Part shown: positions 26,209 through 34,273 of the stretch, piece after piece
How the letters are laid out: each line of letters opens with the position of its first letter
How positions within the stretch are numbered: position 1 is the first letter of the stretch
Assembly (NCBI GenBank): GCA_047975325.1
Contig: JBKEDF010000056.1
Location: 1-64,000, forward strand
Direction of reading: 5' to 3'
Source of the DNA: JBKEDF01 sp047975325
Lineage (GTDB): Bacteria; Pseudomonadota; Alphaproteobacteria; Rhodobacterales; Rhodobacteraceae
Length of the DNA: 64,000 bases
The notes under the pieces: generated by a model
Seen by the model: only the letters and a program-made list of their open reading frames with translations
The model's database searches: none
What the model was told of the DNA's origin: nothing
Position numbers and translations under genes: made by a program

Positions 26209-27549
26209 ATGGCCGAGTGGCTTCATATCATCGGCGGTGGAATGGCAGGGTCGGAGGCGGCCTGGCAGGCCGCAGAGGCCGGTATCCGGGTTGTTTTACA
26301 TGAGATGCGGCCCAGGGTCGGGACCTTTGCACATCAAACGGGCGATCTGGCGGAGATGGTCTGTTCCAATTCCTTTCGTTCCGATGACAATGAACGTAAT
26401 GCGGTAGGATTGCTGCATTGGGAAATGGAAGCCGCCAGGGGGCTGATCATGGAAATGGCCCGGGCGCATCGATTGCCTGCCGGGGGGGCCTTGGCTGTTG
26501 ACCGCAGCCTTTTTTCCGCCGGGGTAACTGAGCGGCTCCGCGCACATCCAATGATTTCCATTTCAAAAGAAGAAATTACGGACCTTCCTTCAAGTGATGA
26601 ATGGATTGTGGCAACAGGGCCATTGACCTCATCTGCACTGGCCGAAAGCATCCGCAAAGTCACAGGGTCGGAAAGCCTGGCATTTTTTGACGCCATCGCC
26701 CCGATTGTTTATGCCGACACGATCGACATGGGGATTGCCTGGCGGCAGAGCCGCTATGACAAGGGTGAGACGGAAGAAGAACAAAAGGCCTATCTCAATT
26801 GCCCGATGACGCAGCCGCAATATGAGGCGTTTATCGATGCGCTTCTGGCCGCCGAAAAAACGGAATTTCGCGAAGGGGAAACCGCAACCTATTTTGACGG
26901 CTGCCTGCCAATCGAGGTTATGGCCGAGCGCGGACGCGAGACACTGCGCCATGGGCCAATGAAACCTGTTGGCCTGACCAATGCCCATTGCCCTGACGAA
27001 AAACCCCATGCGGTCGTACAATTGCGCCGGGATAACAAACTGGGCACGCTCTATAATATCGTGGGCTTCCAGACAAAGATGAAATATGGATCGCAAACTA
27101 CTGTTTTAAGGATGATTCCCGGATTAGAGAATGCACGGTTTGCCCGTTTGGGCGGGATCCACCGTAATACCTTTCTGAACTCGCCCACGCTTCTGGATGA
27201 TCGGCTACGGTTGCGCGCACAGCCAAATATCCGCTTTGCCGGGCAGGTAACGGGGGTTGAGGGCTATGTCGAAAGTGCGGCAATGGGGCTTTTGGCCGGG
27301 CGGATGGCTGCGGCGGAATTACAGAGGCACGATCTGCCGCCCCCGCCCCCGGAAACGGCCATGGGGGCGCTGATCACCCATATCACCGGCGGGGCGGAAG
27401 CCAGGAGTTTTCAGCCGATGAATGTGAATTTTGGCCTTTTCCCACCAATCGCGGCAAAGGGAGGGCGCCGGGGACGAAAAGACCGTTACAAGGCCTATAC
27501 TGATAGGGCAAAGGCGGCCTTCAAGGATTGGCTGGCGCGGCAGGGCTGA
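26209..27549 (+). CDS. trmFO: Folate/FAD-dependent tRNA (uracil-54-C5)-methyltransferase TrmFO
   Basis: The 446-residue flavoprotein forms ribothymidine at position 54 of the tRNA T-loop using methylenetetrahydrofolate. The N-terminal dinucleotide fold IIGGGMAGSEAAW binds FAD. MVCSNSFRSDDNERNAVG and the mid-protein YFDGCLPIEVMAERG contain the conserved cysteines used in catalysis and FAD-adduct formation; AARSFQPMNVNFGLFPP-type sequence lies near the C-terminus. ATG at 26209 has AGAGG eight bases upstream, so the longer TTG start at 26191 was rejected. Its TGA overlaps the gluQRS ATG by one base. Confidence 0.96.
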   Translation: MAEWLHIIGGGMAGSEAAWQAAEAGIRVVLHEMRPRVGTFAHQTGDLAEMVCSNSFRSDDNERNAVGLLHWEMEAARGLIMEMARAHRLPAGGALAVDRSLFSAGVTERLRAHPMISISKEEITDLPSSDEWIVATGPLTSSALAESIRKVTGSESLAFFDAIAPIVYADTIDMGIAWRQSRYDKGETEEEQKAYLNCPMTQPQYEAFIDALLAAEKTEFREGETATYFDGCLPIEVMAERGRETLRHGPMKPVGLTNAHCPDEKPHAVVQLRRDNKLGTLYNIVGFQTKMKYGSQTTVLRMIPGLENARFARLGGIHRNTFLNSPTLLDDRLRLRAQPNIRFAGQVTGVEGYVESAAMGLLAGRMAAAELQRHDLPPPPPETAMGALITHITGGAEARSFQPMNVNFGLFPPIAAKGGRRGRKDRYKAYTDRAKAAFKDWLARQG

Positions 27550-28388
27550 TGTATCGCACGCGTTTTGCCCCCTCCCCAACCGGGCCATTACATCTTGGCC
27601 ATGCCTTTTCGGCGCTTCTGGCGCATGACCGTGCAAAGGCCAATGATGGGGAGATGCTGCTCAGGATCGAAGACATCGACCACACCCGTGCCCGACCGGA
27701 ATGGGAGGCGGCAATTCACGAGGATCTCATCTGGCTGGGGATCGGATATCGCCGCCCGGTAATGCGGCAGTCGGAACGGCTGGACATCTATTCCGCCGCA
27801 CTGGACCGGCTGGCAGGAATGGGAATCCTCTATCCCTGTCAATGCAGGCGGCGTGATATTCAGGCAGCCCTTTCCGCACCGCAGGAAGGGGTTTCGGTAA
27901 CAGGGCCCGATGGCGTGATTTATCCCGGAACCTGCAGGGGGCGGGCGATGCCTGGGGACGGGAGCGGGGCGATCCGGCTGAATATGGCCCGGGCAATGGA
28001 CCTGGTTGGCGAACTGGCATTTGATGAGACGGGGCCGGTTTCCCCCGGCCGCCATCGTTTCGGTATAGCCTGGATGTGCGAAAGGGTTGGCGATGTGGTG
28101 CTTGCCAGGCGTGATTTCGGCACATCCTACCATCTTTCGGTGGTTCTGGACGACGCCCAACAGAGGATCAGTGAGGTGATACGAGGGGCTGACCTTTTTG
28201 AAGCCACACCCATTCATATCCTTCTACAGGATCTTCTTGCCCTGCCCCGCCCCAGCTATCACCATCATCAACTGATCCGCGATGAGGCAGGCAAGCGCCT
28301 TGCCAAACGCGATGATGCCCGGGCCATTGCAAAATACCGTGCGGAAGGGGCAACACCCATGGATATCCGGCGCATGGTAAAATTGTAG
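27549..28388 (+). CDS. gluQRS: Glutamyl-queuosine tRNA(Asp) synthetase
   Basis: This 279-residue short paralogue of glutamyl-tRNA synthetase lacks the anticodon-binding domain. It attaches glutamate to queuosine-34 of tRNA(Asp). It starts MYRTRFAPSPTGPLHLGHAF, the HIGH-like ATP motif, and contains the KMSKS-equivalent GKRLAKRDDAR near the end. The zinc-binding cysteines CQC (about 98-100) pair with a later YPGTC. It is coupled to trmFO through TGATG, grouping two tRNA modification genes. No full-length gltX is nearby. Confidence 0.95.
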   Translation: MYRTRFAPSPTGPLHLGHAFSALLAHDRAKANDGEMLLRIEDIDHTRARPEWEAAIHEDLIWLGIGYRRPVMRQSERLDIYSAALDRLAGMGILYPCQCRRRDIQAALSAPQEGVSVTGPDGVIYPGTCRGRAMPGDGSGAIRLNMARAMDLVGELAFDETGPVSPGRHRFGIAWMCERVGDVVLARRDFGTSYHLSVVLDDAQQRISEVIRGADLFEATPIHILLQDLLALPRPSYHHHQLIRDEAGKRLAKRDDARAIAKYRAEGATPMDIRRMVKL

Positions 28389-28453
28389 ACCCGCATATCT
28401 TCCCGCCTGTTGACGATATAGCCGAAACTGGCCCCATAGAAGGGGCTTCCGGA

Positions 28454-28930
28454 TCAGGGGGCAAAGGCCTCCGGCCGGGCCTCATGCGCCATATGATCCA
28501 GTACCGCATTGACAAATTTCGGCTCACGCCCAGCCGGGAAAAAGGCCTTGGCGACCTCAACATATTCGGTAATCGTAACCTTGGGCGGCGTTTCCATTTC
28601 GGTCAGTTCGGCCCCTGCGGCACGAAAGAGCGCCCGCAATACCGGATCGATCCGGTCAATCGGCCATTTGGCAACCAGTGCACGGTCAGTCATCTGATCG
28701 ATCTTCGACTGCCAGTTCACGGCATGATCAACGACCGCCCTGAAATGGCGCGAATCCCCTTCGGCAAATTCGTTTTCGTCGATTATTCCGCCGAAACGGA
28801 AATCCTCAAATTCACGGATGACGGATTCTACCGTCTGACCCGAGCTTTCCATCTGAAAAAGCGCCTGCACAGCATAAAGCCGTGCCGCAGATTTCATTTG
28901 ACGGCGGTCGGTTTTGGCAGGTTTGCTCAT
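28454..28930 (-). CDS. nusB: Transcription antitermination factor NusB
   Basis: The 158-residue helical protein has the NusB pattern: ARLYAVQALFQMESSG early, then MTDRALVAKWPIDRIDPVLRA and the C-terminal TITEYVEVAKAFFPAGREPKFVN. NusB with NusE (S10) binds boxA RNA to allow rRNA transcription antitermination. Its ATG overlaps the ribH stop by four bases, the common ribH-nusB coupling. The last ten residues (ARPEAFAP) extend slightly beyond the compact core. Confidence 0.96.
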   Translation of the reverse strand: MSKPAKTDRRQMKSAARLYAVQALFQMESSGQTVESVIREFEDFRFGGIIDENEFAEGDSRHFRAVVDHAVNWQSKIDQMTDRALVAKWPIDRIDPVLRALFRAAGAELTEMETPPKVTITEYVEVAKAFFPAGREPKFVNAVLDHMAHEARPEAFAP

Positions 28931-29448
28931 GCGCGGAACGTGTCTTCAGGCGGGCGAAAGCCAATCCCCTCGCGCTGGCCCGACCAGCGGCGCGAAAGGG
29001 CAATAAGGTGAAGGGCAGCAGCAGCAGCACCGCCGCCCTTGTTTTGCCCCGCTGGATCAGCACGGGTTTCCGCCTGAGCCCGGTTTTCTACCGTCAGGAT
29101 CCCGTTTCCGATACAGGCCCCTTGCAACCCCAACAGGGATATGGCGCGGGAACTGTCATTGCAGACGGTATCGTAATGTGTGGTTTCCCCCCGCATCACA
29201 CAACCCAATGCCACATAGCCGTCAAAATTTGCCTGCCTTTCGGCCATGGCAATCGCACTGGGGATTTCCAGCGCGCCGGGCACTTCAACGGTTTCCGTTT
29301 CCGCCCCGCACCGGGCGGCCATGCCTTGCGCACCCGTCACCAGATTATCTGCGATATCCTTGTAATAGGGCGATACCACGATCAGCAGTTTTACCGGTCT
29401 GTCAAATTCCGGCAGGGATAATTCGTGATGAGTTTCGGCAGTGGCCAT
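28927..29448 (-). CDS. ribH: 6,7-dimethyl-8-ribityllumazine synthase
   Basis: The 173-residue enzyme condenses 5-amino-6-ribitylaminouracil with dihydroxybutanone phosphate, the penultimate riboflavin step. VVSPYYKDIADNL, VPGALEIPSAI, the catalytic-loop CVMRGETTHYDTVCND and GNGILTVEN are conserved. About 20 residues follow the usual core (LSRRWSGQREGIGFRPPEDTF), a little long. It lies 3 bases after ribBA and overlaps nusB, so ribE - (small ORF) - ribBA - ribH - nusB reads as one leftward unit. Confidence 0.96.
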   Translation of the reverse strand: MATAETHHELSLPEFDRPVKLLIVVSPYYKDIADNLVTGAQGMAARCGAETETVEVPGALEIPSAIAMAERQANFDGYVALGCVMRGETTHYDTVCNDSSRAISLLGLQGACIGNGILTVENRAQAETRADPAGQNKGGGAAAAALHLIALSRRWSGQREGIGFRPPEDTFRA

Positions 29449-29451
29449 GGG

Positions 29452-30552
29452 TCAGGCCTTCGCGATCGGCCGGGTGCCGGTAATGGACAGCCCATAGGCC
29501 TCCAGTCCTACCACCTTCGGCTTGGGTGAGTTCGTCAGCAAGATCAGATCATGCAGCCCGAGCGACGAAAGGATCTGCGCCCCAAGACCGTATTGGCGCA
29601 GGATCTGGGGGCTGACCTCATTGCCATTGCGCAGCTTCATCTGCAAATCGCGCAGCAAAACCACAACGCCGCGCCCCTCATCGGCAATCATGCGCATGGC
29701 ATCGGCGAATTCTTCGGTGCGTCCCGCCGGGCCGAGCCCGACCACATCCATCAACGGATCAAGCGTATGCATCCGTACAAGAACCGGATCCCCGCCCGAA
29801 ATATCGCCCTTGATCAGCGCTACGTGTTCGGCCCCGTCCGCCGCATCCGTGTAGATACGCATCACCCATTCCCCGCCGAATTCGGAGGTAATGGTGTTTT
29901 CAGTGCTGACCTTGACCAGGTTGTCATGCCGGCGCCGATAGGCGATGAGGTCGGAAATCGTGCCGATCTTCAATCCGTGTTTCTGGGCGAAGGCCACCAG
30001 ATCGGGCAATCGCGCCATGGTGCCATCATCATTCATGATTTCGCAGATCACCCCCGAAGGGTTGAGACCGGCCAGGCGGCTGATATCCACGGCTGCCTCG
30101 GTATGGCCGGCCCGCACCAGCACCCCCCCATCGCGCGCGCGCAGCGGAAAGACATGCCCCGGCGTCGCAATATCCTGAGGGCCCTTTGCGGAATCAATAG
30201 CGACTGCCACGGTCAGCGCGCGATCAGCAGCGGAAATTCCCGTGGAAACACCTTCGCGCGCCTCGATCGACAGGGTGAAGGCGGTTTCATGGCGGGAAGA
30301 GTTCTTGGCACTCATCAGCGGCAAGCCAAGGGCCTCGATCCGCTGGGCGGGCAAGGCAAGACAGATCAGCCCGCGCCCATGCGTTGCCATGAAATTGACT
30401 GCGGCAGGCGTGCACATCTGTGCCGGGATGATCAGATCGCCCTCATTTTCGCGATCTTCATGATCGACCAGGATGAACATGCGTCCGTTACGGGCGTCAT
30501 CGATGATTTCCTCAACCGAGGAAATCGCGTCGGTATAGTTGGTTTCCAACAT
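29452..30552 (-). CDS. ribB: RibBA-type protein: DHBP synthase with a degenerate GTP cyclohydrolase II domain
   Basis: Residues 1-205 are 3,4-dihydroxy-2-butanone-4-phosphate synthase, with ILVDHEDRENEGDLI, the metal-site region THGRGLICLAL and TPGHVFPLRARDGGVLVRAGHTEA. This half makes the four-carbon riboflavin precursor from ribulose 5-phosphate. The second half (about 210-366) aligns with GTP cyclohydrolase II but lacks the zinc cysteines: after VLVRMHTLDPLMDVVG no CxxxxxxxxxxCxC triplet follows. It is therefore unlikely to hydrolyse GTP. A separate ribA gene must exist elsewhere. ATG at 30552 has GAGG five bases upstream. Confidence 0.92.
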   Translation of the reverse strand: MLETNYTDAISSVEEIIDDARNGRMFILVDHEDRENEGDLIIPAQMCTPAAVNFMATHGRGLICLALPAQRIEALGLPLMSAKNSSRHETAFTLSIEAREGVSTGISAADRALTVAVAIDSAKGPQDIATPGHVFPLRARDGGVLVRAGHTEAAVDISRLAGLNPSGVICEIMNDDGTMARLPDLVAFAQKHGLKIGTISDLIAYRRRHDNLVKVSTENTITSEFGGEWVMRIYTDAADGAEHVALIKGDISGGDPVLVRMHTLDPLMDVVGLGPAGRTEEFADAMRMIADEGRGVVVLLRDLQMKLRNGNEVSPQILRQYGLGAQILSSLGLHDLILLTNSPKPKVVGLEAYGLSITGTRPIAKA

Positions 30553-30687
30553 GGGTGCCTCTTTTCTGCCCCTGCCCTTACAGCGCCCAAGCGCGGATTG
30601 CCAGAGCCAGGGCGCCACGTCATCCGGCACCCCGCCCCGGGTCATGGGCATTTTCGGGCCGGAACCGGCATTGCCCCGGGGCGATTA

Positions 30688-30942
30688 TCAGCCCTGCGAA
30701 AAGAACTGCCCCGCCGGCAGATAACCGGCCAGTCGCGCCATGGCGCACCACTCGCGTTCCGCCTCATAAGCCCCAATCAGCAATGTCTGCCCCGCGGCAT
30801 GCGCCCCCATCGCCCGGCGCAACACGGCAACCTGCCTGCGCGGTGGGGCCAGGACATGGGGCGCGGGCCAAGCATATCTGCGCCAGCTTGTGCCGCCGTC
30901 CAGTGCCGGGCCCCGGCTATGGCCGATCACCGCGCCGCCCAA
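30688..30942 (-). CDS. Small conserved hypothetical protein in the riboflavin operon
   Basis: The 84-residue basic product starts inside the last 16 bases of ribE and ends 135 bases before the ribBA start. The core GHSRGPALDGGTSWRRYAW and the C-terminal AMARLAGYLPAGQFFSQG resemble, as I recall them, unnamed small Rhodobacteraceae proteins with an HxRGxALDGGxxWxxxxW motif. No known domain, signal peptide or membrane helix is seen. The overlap with ribE and the same strand suggest it belongs to the riboflavin unit. Its function is unknown. Confidence 0.55.
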   Translation of the reverse strand: MGGAVIGHSRGPALDGGTSWRRYAWPAPHVLAPPRRQVAVLRRAMGAHAAGQTLLIGAYEAEREWCAMARLAGYLPAGQFFSQG

Positions 30943-31538
30943 TCACGCAGCCTTGCAACATAGCGGGCCATCGTATCCACCTCCAGATTGGCGAAATCAC
31001 CCGGTGCCACCCTGCCCCATGTTGTCGTCTTTTGCGTATGGGGAATGAAATTGACACCGAAATTCGCGTCCTCCACCTCATTCACCGTCAGCGAGGTTCC
31101 ATTAAGCGCGACCGAGCCCTTTTGCGCGATGAACCCGGCCAGGGTATCGGGCGCGCGGAACGTCACGCGCAGGCTGTCGCCCTCCGGTCGGGTTGCGATG
31201 ACCTCCGCCAGCCCGTCCACATGACCCGAAACGATATGGCCGCCCAGTTCATCCCCGACTTTCAGCGCCCGTTCGAGGTTGATCAGCTTGCCGGCATGCC
31301 AGCCGGCCTTGCCGATATTTGTCCTCGATACCGATTCGGCGCTGATTTCCACATCGAACCAGTTGCGCCCTGCCTCCGCGCCCCGGGCAATCACCGTCAG
31401 GCAGACGCCGTCACAGGCGATGGATGCCCCGATCTCTATCCCGTCCGGATCATAACCGGTTCCGATCCGCGCCCAGAGATCCCCACGCTGCTTCACCGCC
31501 AGAACCTCACCGATATCGGTCACGATTCCTGTAAACAT
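30927..31538 (-). CDS. ribE: Riboflavin synthase alpha subunit
   Basis: The 203-residue enzyme dismutates two 6,7-dimethyl-8-ribityllumazines to riboflavin. It consists of two tandem lumazine-binding domains. The first opens MFTGIVTDIGEVL and contains SIACDGVCLTV; the second repeats it as KGSVALNGTSLTVNEV with GHVDGLAEV before it. The ATG at 31538 was chosen from the universal MFTGI start with GGGGG upstream, not the longer frame. It is the first gene of the leftward riboflavin block; no FMN riboswitch was recognised upstream. Confidence 0.96.
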   Translation of the reverse strand: MFTGIVTDIGEVLAVKQRGDLWARIGTGYDPDGIEIGASIACDGVCLTVIARGAEAGRNWFDVEISAESVSRTNIGKAGWHAGKLINLERALKVGDELGGHIVSGHVDGLAEVIATRPEGDSLRVTFRAPDTLAGFIAQKGSVALNGTSLTVNEVEDANFGVNFIPHTQKTTTWGRVAPGDFANLEVDTMARYVARLRDWAAR

Positions 31539-31741
31539 TCGCACCCCCAAGGCTGGTTTCCCAAGCCCTAGCCCCATGGCCGGGTCATCGCAAGCGCATG
31601 CCGGGCCATTTTTTCCACAACCGGGGCCACTATATTGCGCTTTCATGGCCGACTTTCGGCTTGCCTGAGGTGATTTTGGTCCCATTCCCACTTTACTCTG
31701 CCGCCCCCAGCATGCTGCAAAGGGCAAAACGGGACCAGAAG

Positions 31742-33031
31742 ATGCGCATATCGGGCGAAAACCGGCGATTTCTGTTGCTGCAGGGGCCGCATGGCCCCTT
31801 CTTCAAGCACCTCGGGCGCATGCTGCAGCGGGCCGGGGCGGATGTCTGGCGCGTTGGGTTCAATCGGGGGGATCGTGTTTTCTGGCCGGATCGGGACAGT
31901 TTCATTCCCTATCACGGCACGCCGGGGGCCTGGCCCGACACCTTCACCTCCCTCATCCGGCATCATGGCATCACCGATATCGTCCTTTATGGCGATACCC
32001 GTCCGATCCATGCCGAAGCGGTACGGTGCGCGAAATCCGCAGGGCTGTGCACCCATGTGTTCGAGGAAGGCTATCTGCGACCGCATTGGGTTACCTATGA
32101 ACGGGGTGGGTCAAACGGGAATTCCCGCCTCATGCAGCTTGGACTTTCGCAGATGCAGGCAGACCTGGCACAATCGGATGTTGACCTGCCGGAGGCTCCG
32201 GCCCGCTGGGGGGATATGCGCCAACACATATTCTGGGGCGCGCTTTACCATTGGTTTGTGATGACGGGCGCGCATGAATTCCGGAATTTTTCTCCTCATC
32301 GCGCATTGACCGTTCGGCAGGAATTCCGACTCTATTGTCGACGGCTACTGCTTTTGCCCTTCCATCGATGGGAACGGATGCTGGCCTCATTCCGGATCCG
32401 TCATGGCGGTTTTCCCTATCATCTGGTGCTGTTGCAGCTTGAACATGATGCGAGCTTCCAGATGCATTCGCCCTTTTCCACCATGGCAGATTTCCTCGCC
32501 ATTGTGATGGAAGGGTTTGCTCGGGGCGCGCCTCCGCATCACCATCTTGTCTTCAAGGCGCATCCGCTGGAGGACGGTCGCACCCCCGTCGCGCGGGATA
32601 TCCGGCGCCTTGCACGCGCCCATGGGGTAACCGGTCGGGTCCATTTTGTTCGTGGAGGCAAGCTTGCGGGGCTTTTGAATCATGCCCGCACCGCCGTTAC
32701 CGTCAATTCCACCGCCGCACAGCAGGTCCTGTGGCGTGGATTGCCGCTGAAAGTGTTCGGAGAGGCAATCTATGCCAAGCCCGAATTCGTCAGCACCCAA
32801 CCGATTGCGGATTTTTTTGCCAATCCAACCCGTCCGGACAGTCGCGCCTATCGTGATTTTCGGCATTACCTTCTTGAAACCAGCCAGGTTCCGGGCGGTT
32901 TCTATTCCTCGCGCGGTCGCCGGGAATTGCTGCGGCAAGTCGTGGACATGATGCTTTTGCCCGAAGATCCCTATGATGCGCTCCGATCCGGAAGCGCGGC
33001 ACCTCGGCAACAGTTACACATCGTGCGCTGA
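31742..33031 (+). CDS. kpsS: Capsular polysaccharide export protein KpsS-like (Kdo transferase)
   Basis: The 429-residue protein matches KpsS/LipB: FLLLQGPHGPFFKHLGRML at the start, NRGDRVFWPDRDSFIPYHG, VFEEGYLRPHWVT and the C-terminal nucleotide-sugar region LVFKAHPLEDGR...VNSTAAQQVLWRGLPLKVFG. KpsS transfers the first Kdo to a lyso-phosphatidylglycerol acceptor for group 2 capsule linkers at the inner membrane. The start is uncertain: ATG 31742 matches family N-termini, with ATG 31712 as an alternative. It is divergent from ribE and heads a kpsS - export lipoprotein - kpsC cluster. No kpsMTE transport genes are in the window. Confidence 0.88.
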   Translation: MRISGENRRFLLLQGPHGPFFKHLGRMLQRAGADVWRVGFNRGDRVFWPDRDSFIPYHGTPGAWPDTFTSLIRHHGITDIVLYGDTRPIHAEAVRCAKSAGLCTHVFEEGYLRPHWVTYERGGSNGNSRLMQLGLSQMQADLAQSDVDLPEAPARWGDMRQHIFWGALYHWFVMTGAHEFRNFSPHRALTVRQEFRLYCRRLLLLPFHRWERMLASFRIRHGGFPYHLVLLQLEHDASFQMHSPFSTMADFLAIVMEGFARGAPPHHHLVFKAHPLEDGRTPVARDIRRLARAHGVTGRVHFVRGGKLAGLLNHARTAVTVNSTAAQQVLWRGLPLKVFGEAIYAKPEFVSTQPIADFFANPTRPDSRAYRDFRHYLLETSQVPGGFYSSRGRRELLRQVVDMMLLPEDPYDALRSGSAAPRQQLHIVR

Positions 33032-33124
33032 TTTTATCCGCTTGCACTGGCCTTTTCCTTCGCCCCTCGCTAGGGTCGCGCAAAAGCGAAGACTGAGCTA
33101 TGTCCAGAAAAAGGAGCCCGGGCA

Positions 33125-34267
33125 TTGAAACTTCCCGGAAGAAAAACGGCAGCCAGAAACTTGGCTCTTTCAATGGTGGTGATGGCGCTGGCCTCCTGCG
33201 GCTTGCCCCGTTCCGGGCCAAGCAAGAGCGATATCTTTGCCGGATCGGTTCTTGAAGAAGGCGATGCTTTCATCGTTACCGTCAACAGCCGTGTAACGCG
33301 GGCAACATCGGTCACACCCGAACTTGGCTTCGGGTCGAAATTCCGCAATGCGGGTGTTCTGCCTTCCGATTTGATATCCCCCGGTGACATGTTGGTGCTG
33401 ACGGTCTTTGAAAACGTCAAGGATGACCCCCTGCTCGGCAATACCGGGCAGCGTGTTTCGGTTCTGGATCAGGTTCAGGTCGATGGTTCGGGCTTTATCT
33501 TTGTGCCCTATGCCGGTCGGGTCAAGGCGGCAGGACAGACCCCGGAAGGCGTGCGCCAGGCGATTTCCCGCAAGCTTGATACCCAGACGCCGGATCCTCA
33601 GGTTACGGTTCAACGTGCGGCTGGCGATGGGGCGACGGTTTCCGTCTCCGGTGCGGTCGGGGCACAGGGTGTCTATCCCATCGAACGGCCAACCCGGATG
33701 CTTTCGCATATGATTGCCCAGGCAGGGGGGGTCGCCATCGACCCTTCTATCGCCAAGGTTCGGGTGACACGTGGCCCGCATACCGGCCAGATTTGGTTGC
33801 AGGATCTTTTCGATCAGCCGGATCTTGATATTCCCTTGCGTTCGGGGGATCGGATCGTGGTTGAACGCGATACACGTGCTTATGTGGCAATGGGCGCAAC
33901 AGGCTCGCAAAACCGTGTACAATTCGAAACACATGCGCTTTCGGCAATTGAAGCCCTGGCCCAGGTCGGGGGACTTTCCACCATGGAGGCCGACCCCACG
34001 GGTATCTTCATCTTCCGCAACGAATCGGCAGATATCGCCAATACTGTCTTGGGGCGCAGCGACCTTCAGGGCGATCAGCGCATGGTCTATGTCCTGGATC
34101 TGACCCACCCCACCGGGGTGTTCGAGGCGCGTGACTTCCTGATCCGCGATGGTGATACCGTCTATGTCACCGAGGCACCTTTCGTACAGTGGCAGAAAGT
34201 GCTTACGACCCTGACAGGCACTGCGACGGCTGCGGATTCCGTTTCGTCCGTCGGATCATCCAGTTAA
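33125..34267 (+). CDS. Polysaccharide export outer-membrane lipoprotein (Wza/KpsD type)
   Basis: The 380-residue protein starts at TTG with AAGGAG 8 bases upstream (33111-33116). The signal peptide ends in the lipobox LASC, with the lipidated Cys at about residue 25. A Poly_export domain (ISPGDMLVLTVFENVKDDP, about 90-165) contains YAGRVKAAGQTPEGV. Two or three SLBB-like segments follow: VSVSGAVGAQGVYPI, YVAMGATGSQNRVQF and FEARDFLIRDGDTVYV. Such proteins form the outer-membrane translocon for capsule or exopolysaccharide. Its stop lies 6 bases before the putative kpsC start. Confidence 0.9.
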   Translation: MKLPGRKTAARNLALSMVVMALASCGLPRSGPSKSDIFAGSVLEEGDAFIVTVNSRVTRATSVTPELGFGSKFRNAGVLPSDLISPGDMLVLTVFENVKDDPLLGNTGQRVSVLDQVQVDGSGFIFVPYAGRVKAAGQTPEGVRQAISRKLDTQTPDPQVTVQRAAGDGATVSVSGAVGAQGVYPIERPTRMLSHMIAQAGGVAIDPSIAKVRVTRGPHTGQIWLQDLFDQPDLDIPLRSGDRIVVERDTRAYVAMGATGSQNRVQFETHALSAIEALAQVGGLSTMEADPTGIFIFRNESADIANTVLGRSDLQGDQRMVYVLDLTHPTGVFEARDFLIRDGDTVYVTEAPFVQWQKVLTTLTGTATAADSVSSVGSSS

Positions 34268-34273
34268 ACCGTA

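Noticed and set aside
29551..30963. 470-residue rightward ORF antisense to ribBA
   Set aside because: It lies opposite strongly conserved RibBA, has no recognisable domain and arises from the GC-rich codon pattern of the opposite strand.
31598..31741. N-terminal extension of kpsS to 31598
   Set aside because: Homology to KpsS starts after 31742, and the extension has no conserved sequence; ATG 31712 remains a minor alternative.
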